This document shows, in pieces, positions 8,273 through 16,252 of a stretch of DNA of 64,000 bases. The position numbers were made by a program, and so were the translations under genes. The notes under the pieces were generated by a model. The model saw only the letters and a list, made by a program, of their open reading frames with translations. It did not search any database and was not told the DNA's origin. The DNA is taken from NCBI GenBank assembly GCA_003243975.1, contig QHBJ01000034.1, forward strand, positions 1 through 64,000, read 5' to 3'. This DNA is from Candidatus Meridianibacter frigidus (lineage in GTDB: Bacteria; Vulcanimicrobiota; Vulcanimicrobiia; Vulcanimicrobiales; Vulcanimicrobiaceae). Positions within the stretch are counted from its first letter, which is position 1; every line of letters starts with the position of its first letter.

Positions 8273-9102
8273 TGTGCCTGCAGCCGGCGGCGCATTTGAA
8301 TGCTCGGCACCTTCACGTTCGAGACCAAACGCAGCCACTTGAGCAACTTGATGATGTGCCAAGTGTGATCGATTTCAAACCATCTGATGCCATGGCGGGC
8401 TGAAAATGGAAACGCGTGGTGGTTGTTGTGCCACCCTTCGCCCCAGCTGACCAGCCCGAGCCACCAGCAGTTAGTCGAGCGATCACCCGTACGGTAACTT
8501 TGATAGCCCAGCCCGTGCGCCGCGCTGTTGATGAGCCACGTCAAATGATAGCTGATCACCAGCCGCACGAAGATGCCCCATACCAGCCACGACCATCCGC
8601 CCGCGAGCAGCAGAGCCAGGCCCAGCACGATCTGGAACAAGATCGCGTACCGGTCCAGAAAGCGATAGTAGGGATCGGCGGCCAAGTCCGGCGCCAGCCG
8701 CAGCTGTTGGTCGCGCGTGAGGATCGCACCGTTTGCCAGGTAGAGCCAGTTCAGATGCGACCAGCGGAAGCCGCGGTTGGAGTCGTGGGGGTCGCCCACT
8801 TTATCAGAATGGGCATGGTGCGCTCGATGCGTGGAAACCCAAGCTATAGGGCCGCCCTGCAGCGCCAGGGCGCCGAGGGTGGCGGTGGCATACTCAAGCG
8901 GTTTCCACATGCGCAAGCCGCGGTGCGTGAGCGTACGGTGGTAGCAGAGCGTAACGCCGAGGGCGCCCGTTGCATATGCGATGATCCACATCAGTGCAAA
9001 AGCCGGCCAGCTGAAGAACGCCGGGATGAACGCAAGCAGCGCCCCCAGATGAATGAGGCTCAATCCGATGAGCACCGGCCAATTGTCAATTTTTTTTAAC
9101 AT
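8269..9102 (-). CDS. Acyl-CoA/acyl-lipid delta-9-type fatty acid desaturase
   Basis: A 277-residue integral membrane di-iron desaturase. The three histidine boxes are intact: HRTLTH, HRAHHAHSD and HNNHHAF, which together bind the two irons. Hydrophobic pairs lie before the first box and around residues 150-200. It introduces double bonds into saturated acyl chains with O2, consistent with an aerobe. No fused cytochrome b5 domain is present, so electrons come from a separate ferredoxin or reductase. A 70-base gap separates it from pyrE upstream on the same strand. Confidence 0.9.
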   Translation of the reverse strand: MLKKIDNWPVLIGLSLIHLGALLAFIPAFFSWPAFALMWIIAYATGALGVTLCYHRTLTHRGLRMWKPLEYATATLGALALQGGPIAWVSTHRAHHAHSDKVGDPHDSNRGFRWSHLNWLYLANGAILTRDQQLRLAPDLAADPYYRFLDRYAILFQIVLGLALLLAGGWSWLVWGIFVRLVISYHLTWLINSAAHGLGYQSYRTGDRSTNCWWLGLVSWGEGWHNNHHAFPFSARHGIRWFEIDHTWHIIKLLKWLRLVSNVKVPSIQMRRRLQAH

Positions 9103-9144
9103 GCGAGTCCGTAACGTTCGGAATGAAGGGAAAGAGTCCGTTAA

Positions 9145-9160
9145 AAGCGCCTAAGCGCTT
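9145..9160 (-). terminator. Weak intrinsic-terminator-like hairpin after pyrE
   Basis: AAGCGC (9145-9150) pairs with GCGCTT (9155-9160) around a 4-base loop. Read on the minus strand, the 3' arm runs into GCTTTTAAC, a short U-rich tail. It lies 13 bases after the pyrE stop and before the desaturase gene. The stem is short, so termination may be partial. Confidence 0.4.
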
Positions 9161-9172
9161 GCTTGATTCTCG

Positions 9173-9724
9173 TTAGTTGTCGGTTTTGGTTCGCCCACGC
9201 GGCAGGGAGAACTGAATGAGCGAGCGTACCGGCGCCAGGCCGCGCGACACGACCGCGCAGGGGGTCACCCGCAGGTTCAATTCTTCCAGGCGGGCTTTGG
9301 CGGCCAAAACCTCGCGGCCGCTGGAGACGATATCCTCGAGCAGGAGCACGCTCTGGTACGGCTCGTACGGCCCCTCGACGAACTCGTCCGGGAAAGCGCC
9401 GTAGGATTTAGATTCCTTGCGGACCACGATCATCGGAATATTGGTCATCTGCGAGAGCGCCGTGGCGATGATCACTCCTCCCAGTTCTGTGCCGCAGATC
9501 AGATCAGGCGCGACCTCGGTGACGATCGGGGTGAACATGCGCGTGATACGCCTCAGGATGTGCGGGTCGGCGAAGAGCCGGAACTTGTCGATGTAGTAGT
9601 CACTGCGCACCCCGCCAGAGAGTACGTAGTCGCCTCGGGTGAGGGCGCGTTGGATAATGGTCTTGCGTAACCAATTGAGCTCCGGGATGCGCCCGATCGA
9701 ATCTCCGGACCCTAAATGCTCCAC
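9173..9724 (-). CDS. pyrE: Orotate phosphoribosyltransferase
   Basis: Joins orotate to PRPP in pyrimidine synthesis. The core shows RGDYVLSGGVRSDYYIDKF (substrate region), the catalytic-loop area VVRKESKSYG and the PRPP motif VLLLEDIVSSG. The start is uncertain: the open frame extends into the upstream binding-protein gene, so I take GTG 9724 (183 residues), which overlaps that gene's end by 13 bases; GTG 9739 is an alternative. The usual family length is about 180-215. The overlap with a peptide-binding lipoprotein gene is an odd pairing and gives no clue to function. Confidence 0.88.
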   Translation of the reverse strand: MEHLGSGDSIGRIPELNWLRKTIIQRALTRGDYVLSGGVRSDYYIDKFRLFADPHILRRITRMFTPIVTEVAPDLICGTELGGVIIATALSQMTNIPMIVVRKESKSYGAFPDEFVEGPYEPYQSVLLLEDIVSSGREVLAAKARLEELNLRVTPCAVVSRGLAPVRSLIQFSLPRGRTKTDN

Positions 9725-11343
9725 GTATATGCGTTCCACGACTCCGTGACCGGGTTCGGATCGAATCCCTTGAAGTCGGCATTGATCGGCTGCTGCTGGT
9801 GCACCCACCAGAAAAAGATTTGGGGAAGGTCATCCGCCAGACGCTCTTCGATCTTGTGATAGGCGACGGTGCGTGCCGGAATATCGTAGCGCGTCAAGGC
9901 ATCTTGCTGCGCGGCATCCATGACCGGGTTCTTGTAGCGGGTGTAGTTGTATCCGCCGGGCGGCACCATCGCGGAAAGAAATTGCGAGGAGTCATCCGGA
10001 TCCACGCCTGCGTACCAGCCCGAGAAGCTCAGGTCGAAGTTTCCAAGTTGCAAGATGCCGCCCAGCCCGGCCGGTGCGAAGAGCTGCGCGCCGGTATAGG
10101 TTTTGAGTCCGAGGTCGATCCCGACTTGCCGTAGCTGCGCTTGTACGATCTGCGAGAGTTGCCGACGCGTGGTATTCGAGTTGTTCGTAACGCCTAAGAG
10201 CGAAAGCGGTCGCCCGTTTTTCTGCAGTATTCCGTTCGGCCCCGGCGTGAAGCCGGCTTGCGCCAGCAGTTCCTTAGCTTTGGTGGGGTTGTATTCATAC
10301 TGCTTTACGCTCGGATTGTGCGCCCACATAAAATCGGGATGGTCTTCGGTTGCGATTTTCTGCGTACCGCAGGTGAGCTTGTCAACCAGCTCCTTCTTGT
10401 CGATGGCGTATGCGATGGCTTGGCGCACTCTTAAATCGTCCAGCGGCGGGTGTGCGAGGTTCAGTAGAACGCCCTCGTAACCGTCCACCGTGCTGAAGTT
10501 CATGCTGATGCCTTGGTTCTGCAAGTTTACCAACGCCTTGCACGTGTCGGGCGAAGCTTGGAACATCCAATCGATGTCGTGGGTCTTGAGCGCGTTGATC
10601 GTAGTGTTTTCATCGGGGATGATTCGAACCACGACCTCCTTGAGCTTCGGCTTGCCCATGAAGTAATCGGGGTTGGCAACGAGGCGAATGTGGTCGCCTT
10701 TCGACCATTCCGCGAACTTGAACGGTCCGGTACCGACCGGCGAGTTGTTGAACGGCACGTTGTTGATGTTCGGGTACTTGCTCAAAACGTGCTCGGGAAC
10801 GATCCAAATCGGATTGTCGCTCTCGGCAAAGAGCGTGTTCACGATTGGGGCGAACTTCTGCTTGAGGTGAAAGACCACGGTGTTGGCGTCGGGCGTGTCC
10901 ACGCTACTCACCTTGTCGTAGCCGTTGACCGAGGTCGTGTTGTTGGCTTTGTTTACCACGGCTTGCCACGAAAACTTGACGTCTTTGCTGGTGAAGGGCA
11001 CGCCGTCGTGCCATTTTACGCCCTTGACCAAATGGTAGGTGATGGTCAAGCCGTCTTTGCTGATGCCGCCGTTTTCAAGCGTCGGTACGGGATTGGCGAG
11101 GTCCGGAAGCGGGTTGCCTTTTGGATCGGCCGTTACCAAGAAGTCGAAGATCATGGCATCCACCATGCCGTCGGTGGTGTTCGAAGCCAGAATTGGATTT
11201 AAGTTCTTGAGATCGGATTGCACGGCGATGCGTAGTTCGCCCGGACGCGTGCCCGCGTTTCTTCCCCCCGTGGCTTGCGTGCCGACCTTCGTACAACCGG
11301 CAACGAGTGCGCCGAGTACAAGCGCGGCGATAAGCTTCTTCAA
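9712..11343 (-). CDS. Family 5 extracellular solute-binding lipoprotein (oligopeptide type)
   Basis: A 543-residue binding protein of the OppA/DppA class. The signal peptide ends in the lipobox LVAGC, followed by TKVGTQ. Family signatures include LTITYHLVKGVKWHDG and RQAIAYAIDKKEL. It would sit at the inner membrane outer face and deliver peptides or similar solutes to an ABC permease, but no permease or ATPase genes are adjacent. Two paralogs at 49.7-52.9 kb share the CTKVGTQ start. A good ribosome site (GGAGG) lies before the ATG. Downstream it overlaps pyrE. Confidence 0.9.
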   Translation of the reverse strand: MKKLIAALVLGALVAGCTKVGTQATGGRNAGTRPGELRIAVQSDLKNLNPILASNTTDGMVDAMIFDFLVTADPKGNPLPDLANPVPTLENGGISKDGLTITYHLVKGVKWHDGVPFTSKDVKFSWQAVVNKANNTTSVNGYDKVSSVDTPDANTVVFHLKQKFAPIVNTLFAESDNPIWIVPEHVLSKYPNINNVPFNNSPVGTGPFKFAEWSKGDHIRLVANPDYFMGKPKLKEVVVRIIPDENTTINALKTHDIDWMFQASPDTCKALVNLQNQGISMNFSTVDGYEGVLLNLAHPPLDDLRVRQAIAYAIDKKELVDKLTCGTQKIATEDHPDFMWAHNPSVKQYEYNPTKAKELLAQAGFTPGPNGILQKNGRPLSLLGVTNNSNTTRRQLSQIVQAQLRQVGIDLGLKTYTGAQLFAPAGLGGILQLGNFDLSFSGWYAGVDPDDSSQFLSAMVPPGGYNYTRYKNPVMDAAQQDALTRYDIPARTVAYHKIEERLADDLPQIFFWWVHQQQPINADFKGFDPNPVTESWNAYTWSI

Positions 11344-11379
11344 AACGAAACCTCCAGAGGGTGCGGCAAGGGCTTGCTT

Positions 11380-13419
11380 CTAAACCGCGGCCTTCGGTCC
11401 TACCCACTTGCCGGGCACCGGGTCGAAACGTTCGTGGTGCCAGCGAAAACTGCCGAGGCCTTGCGTGGCGGTGCGAAGTTCGGTGATGTAACGCGCAAGT
11501 TCAACTTGCGGAACGTCGGCCTCGATCGTATCGAAACCGGGTTGGTCGGCCGGGTTCATTCCCAAAATTTGTCCGCGCTTGGCTGTGAGCTGTTGAATGA
11601 CCGCCGAGGTGTAAGCGGTGGGAACGGTAACTTGCACGCGCACAATTGGTTCCAAAACGACCGGGTTGCACTTCGGCAATCCATCGCGCATGCTCATGGC
11701 AGCCGCAGTCTTAAAGGCCTGTTCGCTGGAATCGACGCTGTGATACGAACCGTCATAGAGTACGACGTGCAGATCGGTCACCGGGTATCCGCTAACCGGA
11801 CCCCGCAAGAGCGCTTCGCGAATGCCCTTTTCGACCGCGGGGAAGAACTGGCGCGGCACGACGCCGCCGACGATCTTCTCTTCGAACGTAAAGCCGTGCC
11901 CGCGCTCGCGCGATTCGATGCGCAGCCAGACATCGCCGAACTGCCCGTGGCCGCCGGTTTGGTGCTTGTAACGCGAGTGGACCGCGGTGCCCGCGGTGAT
12001 CGTTTCTTGGTACGGTACCTGTGGCGCGTGCGATTCGACCGCCAAATTGTACTTGCGTCCCAAGCGTTCGATCGCAGTGGTTACGTGCTGTTCGCCGATG
12101 CCCAGCAGCTGCAGCTCATTGGTGAACTCTGCCCGTTGTAACCGCAGGGCCGGGTCTTCATCGAGAATACGCGAGAGCATCTGCGAGATTTTCGCCTCAT
12201 CCAAGCGCTCTTTGGGTCGAATCGCAACCGCAAACGATGGCTCGCTCAGTTGAACCCGCGGCAAAAGAACTTTGAAGCCATCGCTGGTCAGCGTGTCGCC
12301 GGTCGAAACGGTCTCCAAACGCGCAATTGCCGCCACACTGCCGGGGCCTGCGGCCGGGATCGCTTCCTGTTTCTTGCCGAGCAACCGAAAGAGCCCGGCA
12401 CAGCGCACCTTCTCCGCGCCCTTCGAAATGTTGGTCAAGGTAGCATCGCCTTTCAGCGTGCCGGTCAGCACCCGCACCACGGAGAGTTTCCCCGACTGCG
12501 GGTGGATGAACGTTTTAATGACGTGGGCGATGAGGGGTCCATCGCTTTTGGGCTCGATCGGCCGGCCTTCCGCATCGACCTGAGCGGCGTTCTGTGGCGA
12601 GGGAAACCATTTCTCCATCGCGCGCACCAGCGCGGCTGTGCCGAAACCAGGGCCGCCAGCCGCAGCCAGGACCGGAATGATTTGATCGTGCGCGCACTCT
12701 TCGCACAGGTCTTTCTCGATCTCGTCAACCGGCGGCTCAACGCCCTCCAGCAGTTCTTCCATCAAATGGTCGTCGAAGTCGCTGAGGGCTTCGAGGAGTT
12801 CTGCGCGGGCGCGCTGCGCGTCGTCCTTTATGTTGTCCGGTACCTGCGTGGGCTTTTCGCTCGACCCATCAAACTCAAGGGCTTTCATCTCCGCCAAATC
12901 GACGTAGCCGTGAAAGCGTTCGGCACTGCCGATGGGCCACTGCTCGGCCACGACGTGGCGGCCGTAAGCTTCTTGCAGGGCGCGCAGCGTAGCGACAAAG
13001 TCGCTCCCGGGACGGTCGAGCTTGTTGATAACGAAAAGATGGGGAAGCTTGCGCGATTCGATGAAGTCCACCAGGGAGCGGGTTTGCGCTATGCGCGAAG
13101 CGTCTGCGTCGATGACGATAACAACGGCATCCATACCGGAGATTGCCAGTCTGGTTTCTTCCATGAAATCGATAAAACCGGGGCAGTCCGCCAACGTGAT
13201 GTCGATATCATCGCAGGTAGCGTGCGCAAAGCCCACGCACGTTGATTGCGCGTGGGCGATGCATTCGGGTTCGTAATCGGTGGTGCTGGTGCCCTCAATT
13301 ACCGAGCCGCGCCGGTTGATCGCACCGCAGTGTGCCAGGACCGACTCCACCAGAGTGGTCTTGCCGGCATGATGCGAGCCGACAATTGCAATATTCCTGA
13401 TGCGCGAAATGTCTGGCAT
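11380..13419 (-). CDS. Elongation factor G-like GTPase (FusA2 type)
   Basis: A 679-residue translation-factor GTPase. G1 is GSHHAGKT, G3 is DCPGF and G4 is NKLDRPG; domains II to V follow in EF-G order, with HGQFGDVWLRIE in domain IV. G1 and G3 differ from canonical EF-G (AHIDAGKT, DTPGH), and the histidine after DxPG is replaced by Phe, as in the EF-G-like paralog group found beside a normal EF-G. The housekeeping fusA would therefore be elsewhere. No rpsL, rpsG or tuf neighbours. The exact role of this paralog class is not settled. An ATG with GGAG upstream supports the start. Confidence 0.85.
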   Translation of the reverse strand: MPDISRIRNIAIVGSHHAGKTTLVESVLAHCGAINRRGSVIEGTSTTDYEPECIAHAQSTCVGFAHATCDDIDITLADCPGFIDFMEETRLAISGMDAVVIVIDADASRIAQTRSLVDFIESRKLPHLFVINKLDRPGSDFVATLRALQEAYGRHVVAEQWPIGSAERFHGYVDLAEMKALEFDGSSEKPTQVPDNIKDDAQRARAELLEALSDFDDHLMEELLEGVEPPVDEIEKDLCEECAHDQIIPVLAAAGGPGFGTAALVRAMEKWFPSPQNAAQVDAEGRPIEPKSDGPLIAHVIKTFIHPQSGKLSVVRVLTGTLKGDATLTNISKGAEKVRCAGLFRLLGKKQEAIPAAGPGSVAAIARLETVSTGDTLTSDGFKVLLPRVQLSEPSFAVAIRPKERLDEAKISQMLSRILDEDPALRLQRAEFTNELQLLGIGEQHVTTAIERLGRKYNLAVESHAPQVPYQETITAGTAVHSRYKHQTGGHGQFGDVWLRIESRERGHGFTFEEKIVGGVVPRQFFPAVEKGIREALLRGPVSGYPVTDLHVVLYDGSYHSVDSSEQAFKTAAAMSMRDGLPKCNPVVLEPIVRVQVTVPTAYTSAVIQQLTAKRGQILGMNPADQPGFDTIEADVPQVELARYITELRTATQGLGSFRWHHERFDPVPGKWVGPKAAV

Positions 13420-13437
13420 TTCACTCTCCTTTGGTGC

Positions 13438-15003
13438 TTAGCGGCGGCGCTTGGCGGCCGTCTTTTTCTTGGCAGTTTTCTTGGCGACCGTTCTCTTTTT
13501 TGGCGCGGGCCGGCTAAGTTTTTTCTTCGGAGCCGGCTTGCGGGCTTTCTTGGGGGCCGGCGTGCGTTTGTGCGCCGTTTTCTTCTTTGCGATCGGTTTT
13601 TTGGAGGCCGGTCTCTTGCGAGCACTTCGGGCGAGCGGCTTTTTCGCAGTTTTGGCAGGTTTCTTCGTGGCGGCTTTTCGTGCGGTCGCCGGCGATCGTT
13701 TCTTGAGGGTCTTTCGCGCCGCCGCTTTCTTGCCGGCGGCAACTTTCTTCATAGCCGGGGATTTCGCGGCCGCTTTGGAATCGGTTTTCGCGCGCGTTTT
13801 GGTGGTTGGTTTGATGGGCGAGTTTGATTTTGGCGAGCTCTTGGGCGGACGTGCTGGGGGCTTAGTCGCGCGCTTGGGAGCGGCCGTGCGCTCCTTCGGT
13901 CCCGCGCGCCGCCCTTTGCGCACGGGTTCCACCTCTGGAATCTCGGTATCTTGTCCGCGGTCCACGAGTTCCGCGCGGCTGAATCCGCTAATGCTGCTGC
14001 CGGCTAGCGGCGTTTCGACGACGGCCGCTTTTCTTTCGAGATGCTCTTTGGTGGCCCGCAGTGCGACGCGCGCCAGCCGTCCGCCGACCGGAAAGATGAG
14101 CTCGTTGATTCCGGCCTCGTCCAAGAGCTTGAGGATCTGATCGAAGCCGTTACCTTGATCCTTCGGGCTGTGGGCATCGGAGGCGATCGCAATGCCGACC
14201 CCCTTTGCCTTGGCTTTCTTGAGGAGCCGCCGGTGCGCGTCGAGATACTTTTTCTTTTTATCGTCAGGATGATCGCGGTAGAGGAAGCGCGAGTTGATCT
14301 CCACGGCTGTCCCGCGCGCCGCACACGCGGACAGAAATTGGTCCTCATACTTCTCGAGCGTCTTGTGGTCGGGCCAGTGGCCGAAGGTTGCCGGAACGTA
14401 GAAGTGCGCGACGATTTGCCCCGGCAGCTTTTCGATGGCCTCGAGCAGGGCCGCCATATACAATTCCCACACGCGGGGGGTGCCGACGTGATCGAACATC
14501 GCGGTGAACTCTGGGTTGTCGAGCGGCCACTGCCAATCGGCCCCTTTCTCAGGGTGCTCGATCGATAAGAAGTGAACTGCGCGAATCATTCCGTCGGGAC
14601 GCATGGCGTCGACAATGTTTTGCGCGTCGGGCCGCGCGCGGGGATCGTTATCCACCTCCGCGCCGATGGAAAAGCGCATGCCCTTGCGCAATCCTTCGGA
14701 TACGACCGCGGCGTGAGCGACATCTACCCCTGCCGTCTCGGCCGCGCCATACAAGTCGCCGGCCTCGGCCAACTTCAAGGCGCGGCGCACCAAGTTGACG
14801 GCCGCAGGATCCTCAAACGTCAGGTAGTTCACGTGATCGCTTACCATCATGAAACGCGGCGAGCCACGCAGGCATGCGTGGTAGAACCATAGGAACAACA
14901 TACGCGCGGAGTAGGCTATCGGCCGTTCCTCCGCATAAAGCTTATGCTCGCCTTTGGCATGGCCGTGAACGTCGGGAATGGCGGAGAGGCGGGGGTCTTT
15001 CAG
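13438..15003 (-). CDS. PHP-domain phosphoesterase with histone-H1-like Lys/Ala/Pro tail, probable CTG start
   Basis: Residues 1 to about 320 form a PHP metal-dependent phosphoesterase domain with all expected metal motifs in order: PDVHGH, VSDHVN, GAEVD, RAVHFL, IVAHFY and ASDAHS. The first conventional ATG (14901) would delete the essential HxH, so translation must begin upstream. The frame is open back to a TAG at 15018; within it a CTG at 15003 is preceded by AAGGAAG at good spacing (ATT 14979 is an alternative). The last roughly 150 residues are Lys/Ala/Pro/Arg-rich repeats resembling histone H1 or AlgP and should bind nucleic acid. The combination suggests a nucleoid-associated hydrolase or nuclease (inference). 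A TATAAT box lies near 15050-15056 on this strand. Confidence 0.78.
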   Translation of the reverse strand: MKDPRLSAIPDVHGHAKGEHKLYAEERPIAYSARMLFLWFYHACLRGSPRFMMVSDHVNYLTFEDPAAVNLVRRALKLAEAGDLYGAAETAGVDVAHAAVVSEGLRKGMRFSIGAEVDNDPRARPDAQNIVDAMRPDGMIRAVHFLSIEHPEKGADWQWPLDNPEFTAMFDHVGTPRVWELYMAALLEAIEKLPGQIVAHFYVPATFGHWPDHKTLEKYEDQFLSACAARGTAVEINSRFLYRDHPDDKKKKYLDAHRRLLKKAKAKGVGIAIASDAHSPKDQGNGFDQILKLLDEAGINELIFPVGGRLARVALRATKEHLERKAAVVETPLAGSSISGFSRAELVDRGQDTEIPEVEPVRKGRRAGPKERTAAPKRATKPPARPPKSSPKSNSPIKPTTKTRAKTDSKAAAKSPAMKKVAAGKKAAARKTLKKRSPATARKAATKKPAKTAKKPLARSARKRPASKKPIAKKKTAHKRTPAPKKARKPAPKKKLSRPAPKKRTVAKKTAKKKTAAKRRR

Positions 15004-15267
15004 TGCTGCTTCCTTCTATATTAGGGCGTACTTGTTCGCGTTCGCCCTCAATTATAGCCCCCCGGCAATATCCCTCGCCTACGCCGTGGCGGTCTTTTCG
15101 ATTTGTTTGCGCGCAGCGGGAATGTCCCCTCGAGGACCCTTCGGAAAACCCGTCCATGGCTTTTCCGACGCGCGCCGGATTCGCGCAAATTAAAGGTACG
15201 TTTCGACATCGTGTCTTTGGCGCGAATGTCGGAGCGTCCCGGGTAAACAATCCCGCTGCGCGCAAAC

Positions 15268-15296
15268 AAAAAAAAAGCCGCCCTGCGGCGGGCGGC
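15268..15296 (-). terminator. Strong Rho-independent terminator
   Basis: On the minus strand GCCGCCC pairs perfectly with GGGCGGC around a 6-base loop and is followed by nine T residues (plus-strand A-run 15268-15276). It ends transcription coming from the sigma/ZAS-Ogt operon or from a small RNA at about 15300-15410. It lies upstream of the PHP gene, which must therefore have its own promoter. Confidence 0.85.
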
Positions 15297-15412
15297 GGAC
15301 TTAAGGTAACTGTATGTTGCTTGGAACGCGAGCCCTAAGAGCCCGCACCTCCAATCATCGTAGTGTTGGTCGAACTTGAACTGTCACTTTTTACGATGAT
15401 CACCTCCCTTAG
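15297..15412 (-). ncRNA. Candidate small structured RNA or micro-ORF before a terminator
   Basis: The 500-base stretch between the PHP and ZAS-Ogt genes holds no long frame. On the minus strand TAAGGGAGGTGATC, a near-complete anti-16S match, is followed by ATCATCGTA (15400-15392), which pairs perfectly with TACGATGAT (15362-15354), enclosing 29 bases. A second SD-like GGAGGT follows. A frame of 22 codons (GTG 15403 to TAG 15335, ending MIGGAGS) is possible but its start overlaps the SD sequence. The strong terminator at 15268-15296 closes the unit. This may be a small RNA, a leader, or a tiny peptide gene; no family recognised. Confidence 0.3.
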
Positions 15413-15505
15413 GTCCGTCTGTTAACCTCCGTTCGTCTATCTCTGGAGGAGCCGCGGACGTCATGCGCGGGTCTTCTTCGCCGCGGCACTCACAGGCCCT
15501 GTCGC

Positions 15506-16252
15506 CTAAACCTTGGCGACGCCCGTCCACCCCTCCATCTTGAGAATCCGCGCCTTCATCTCCACACCGTAGCCGTAGTTGTGCAGTTCACCCGAGGAAT
15601 CGACGACGCGATGGCATGGGAAAAGAAGTGGAAGCGGATTGCGCGCCATGACTTGGCCGACCGCGCGGGCCGCTTTTGGGCGGCCGATTTCCTGGGCTAC
15701 CCACGCGTAGGACCGCACCTGGCCCGGCGGGATCTGGGCCGCCTTTTGCAGGGCCGCCTGCTCGAAGTCGGTCAGGTCGCTCAAGTCGACGCTCTCGCTC
15801 TCGACGTGCCACGTGCGGAAGAAACGTTCCATAGTGGCTCGCAGCCAAGCCGGCGACTCCGACCTCTGCACGGGACGCTTCAGGCGCCGTTCGACATGCT
15901 CGCGCATGACCTCGAATGAGTCTCCTCTACCGATACCGATGAAGACAATGCGGTTCTCTTTGAATCCCACGTACAACTTGCCGATAGGTGAGGTGACGGG
16001 AGCCAGAAAGATAGGCGCACAGCGCGTCTTTGCACGAATTTCAGCGATGTGCTCCACGACTTTCTTGGTTAAATCGCACGAGGGTTCCGGTGCGCTCAAA
16101 CAGGAGAGACAGAATGCCACACCTTCGTACTCTTCGTACAACTCTTGACACGGTGGGCAGTTACGCAAGTGCAGCCGCACTGCTTCGCGCAGCGTCGGCA
16201 TGCCTTCGCTGCGCAACTCGTCCCAGAGCGCTTCGACTTCACGACAACGCAT
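15506..16252 (-). CDS. Anti-sigma zinc-finger (ZAS) domain fused to O6-alkylguanine-DNA alkyltransferase
   Basis: 248 residues in two parts. Residues 1 to about 70 are a ZAS/zf-HC2-type anti-sigma domain: Cys3, then His28-x3-Cys32-x2-Cys35 (HLRNCPPC). Residues about 80-245 are a full Ogt/MGMT: an N-terminal APVTSPIGKLYVGF region, the helix-turn-helix QVRSYAWVAQEIGRP, the Arg finger in ARAVG and the active site PCHRVV with acceptor Cys213, ending in a KMEGW helix. Ogt repairs O6-alkylguanine by irreversible transfer to the cysteine. The start ATG has AAGGAG about 9 bases upstream and overlaps the ECF sigma gene by 14 bases. Inference: alkylation of Cys213 could alter the ZAS domain and free the sigma factor. 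Confidence 0.9.
   Translation of the reverse strand: MRCREVEALWDELRSEGMPTLREAVRLHLRNCPPCQELYEEYEGVAFCLSCLSAPEPSCDLTKKVVEHIAEIRAKTRCAPIFLAPVTSPIGKLYVGFKENRIVFIGIGRGDSFEVMREHVERRLKRPVQRSESPAWLRATMERFFRTWHVESESVDLSDLTDFEQAALQKAAQIPPGQVRSYAWVAQEIGRPKAARAVGQVMARNPLPLLFPCHRVVDSSGELHNYGYGVEMKARILKMEGWTGVAKV

Noticed and set aside
8416-9099. 227-codon plus-strand frame
   Set aside because: Exact antisense of the desaturase gene, whose histidine boxes fix the true frame.
9712-9808. PyrE start at ATG 9808
   Set aside because: Would add about 28 residues that are unlike PyrE and lie inside the binding-protein gene; a GTG closer to the homology is favoured.
12250-13245. 331-codon plus-strand frame
   Set aside because: Antisense of the EF-G-like gene with its clear GTPase motifs; arises from GC-rich codon use.
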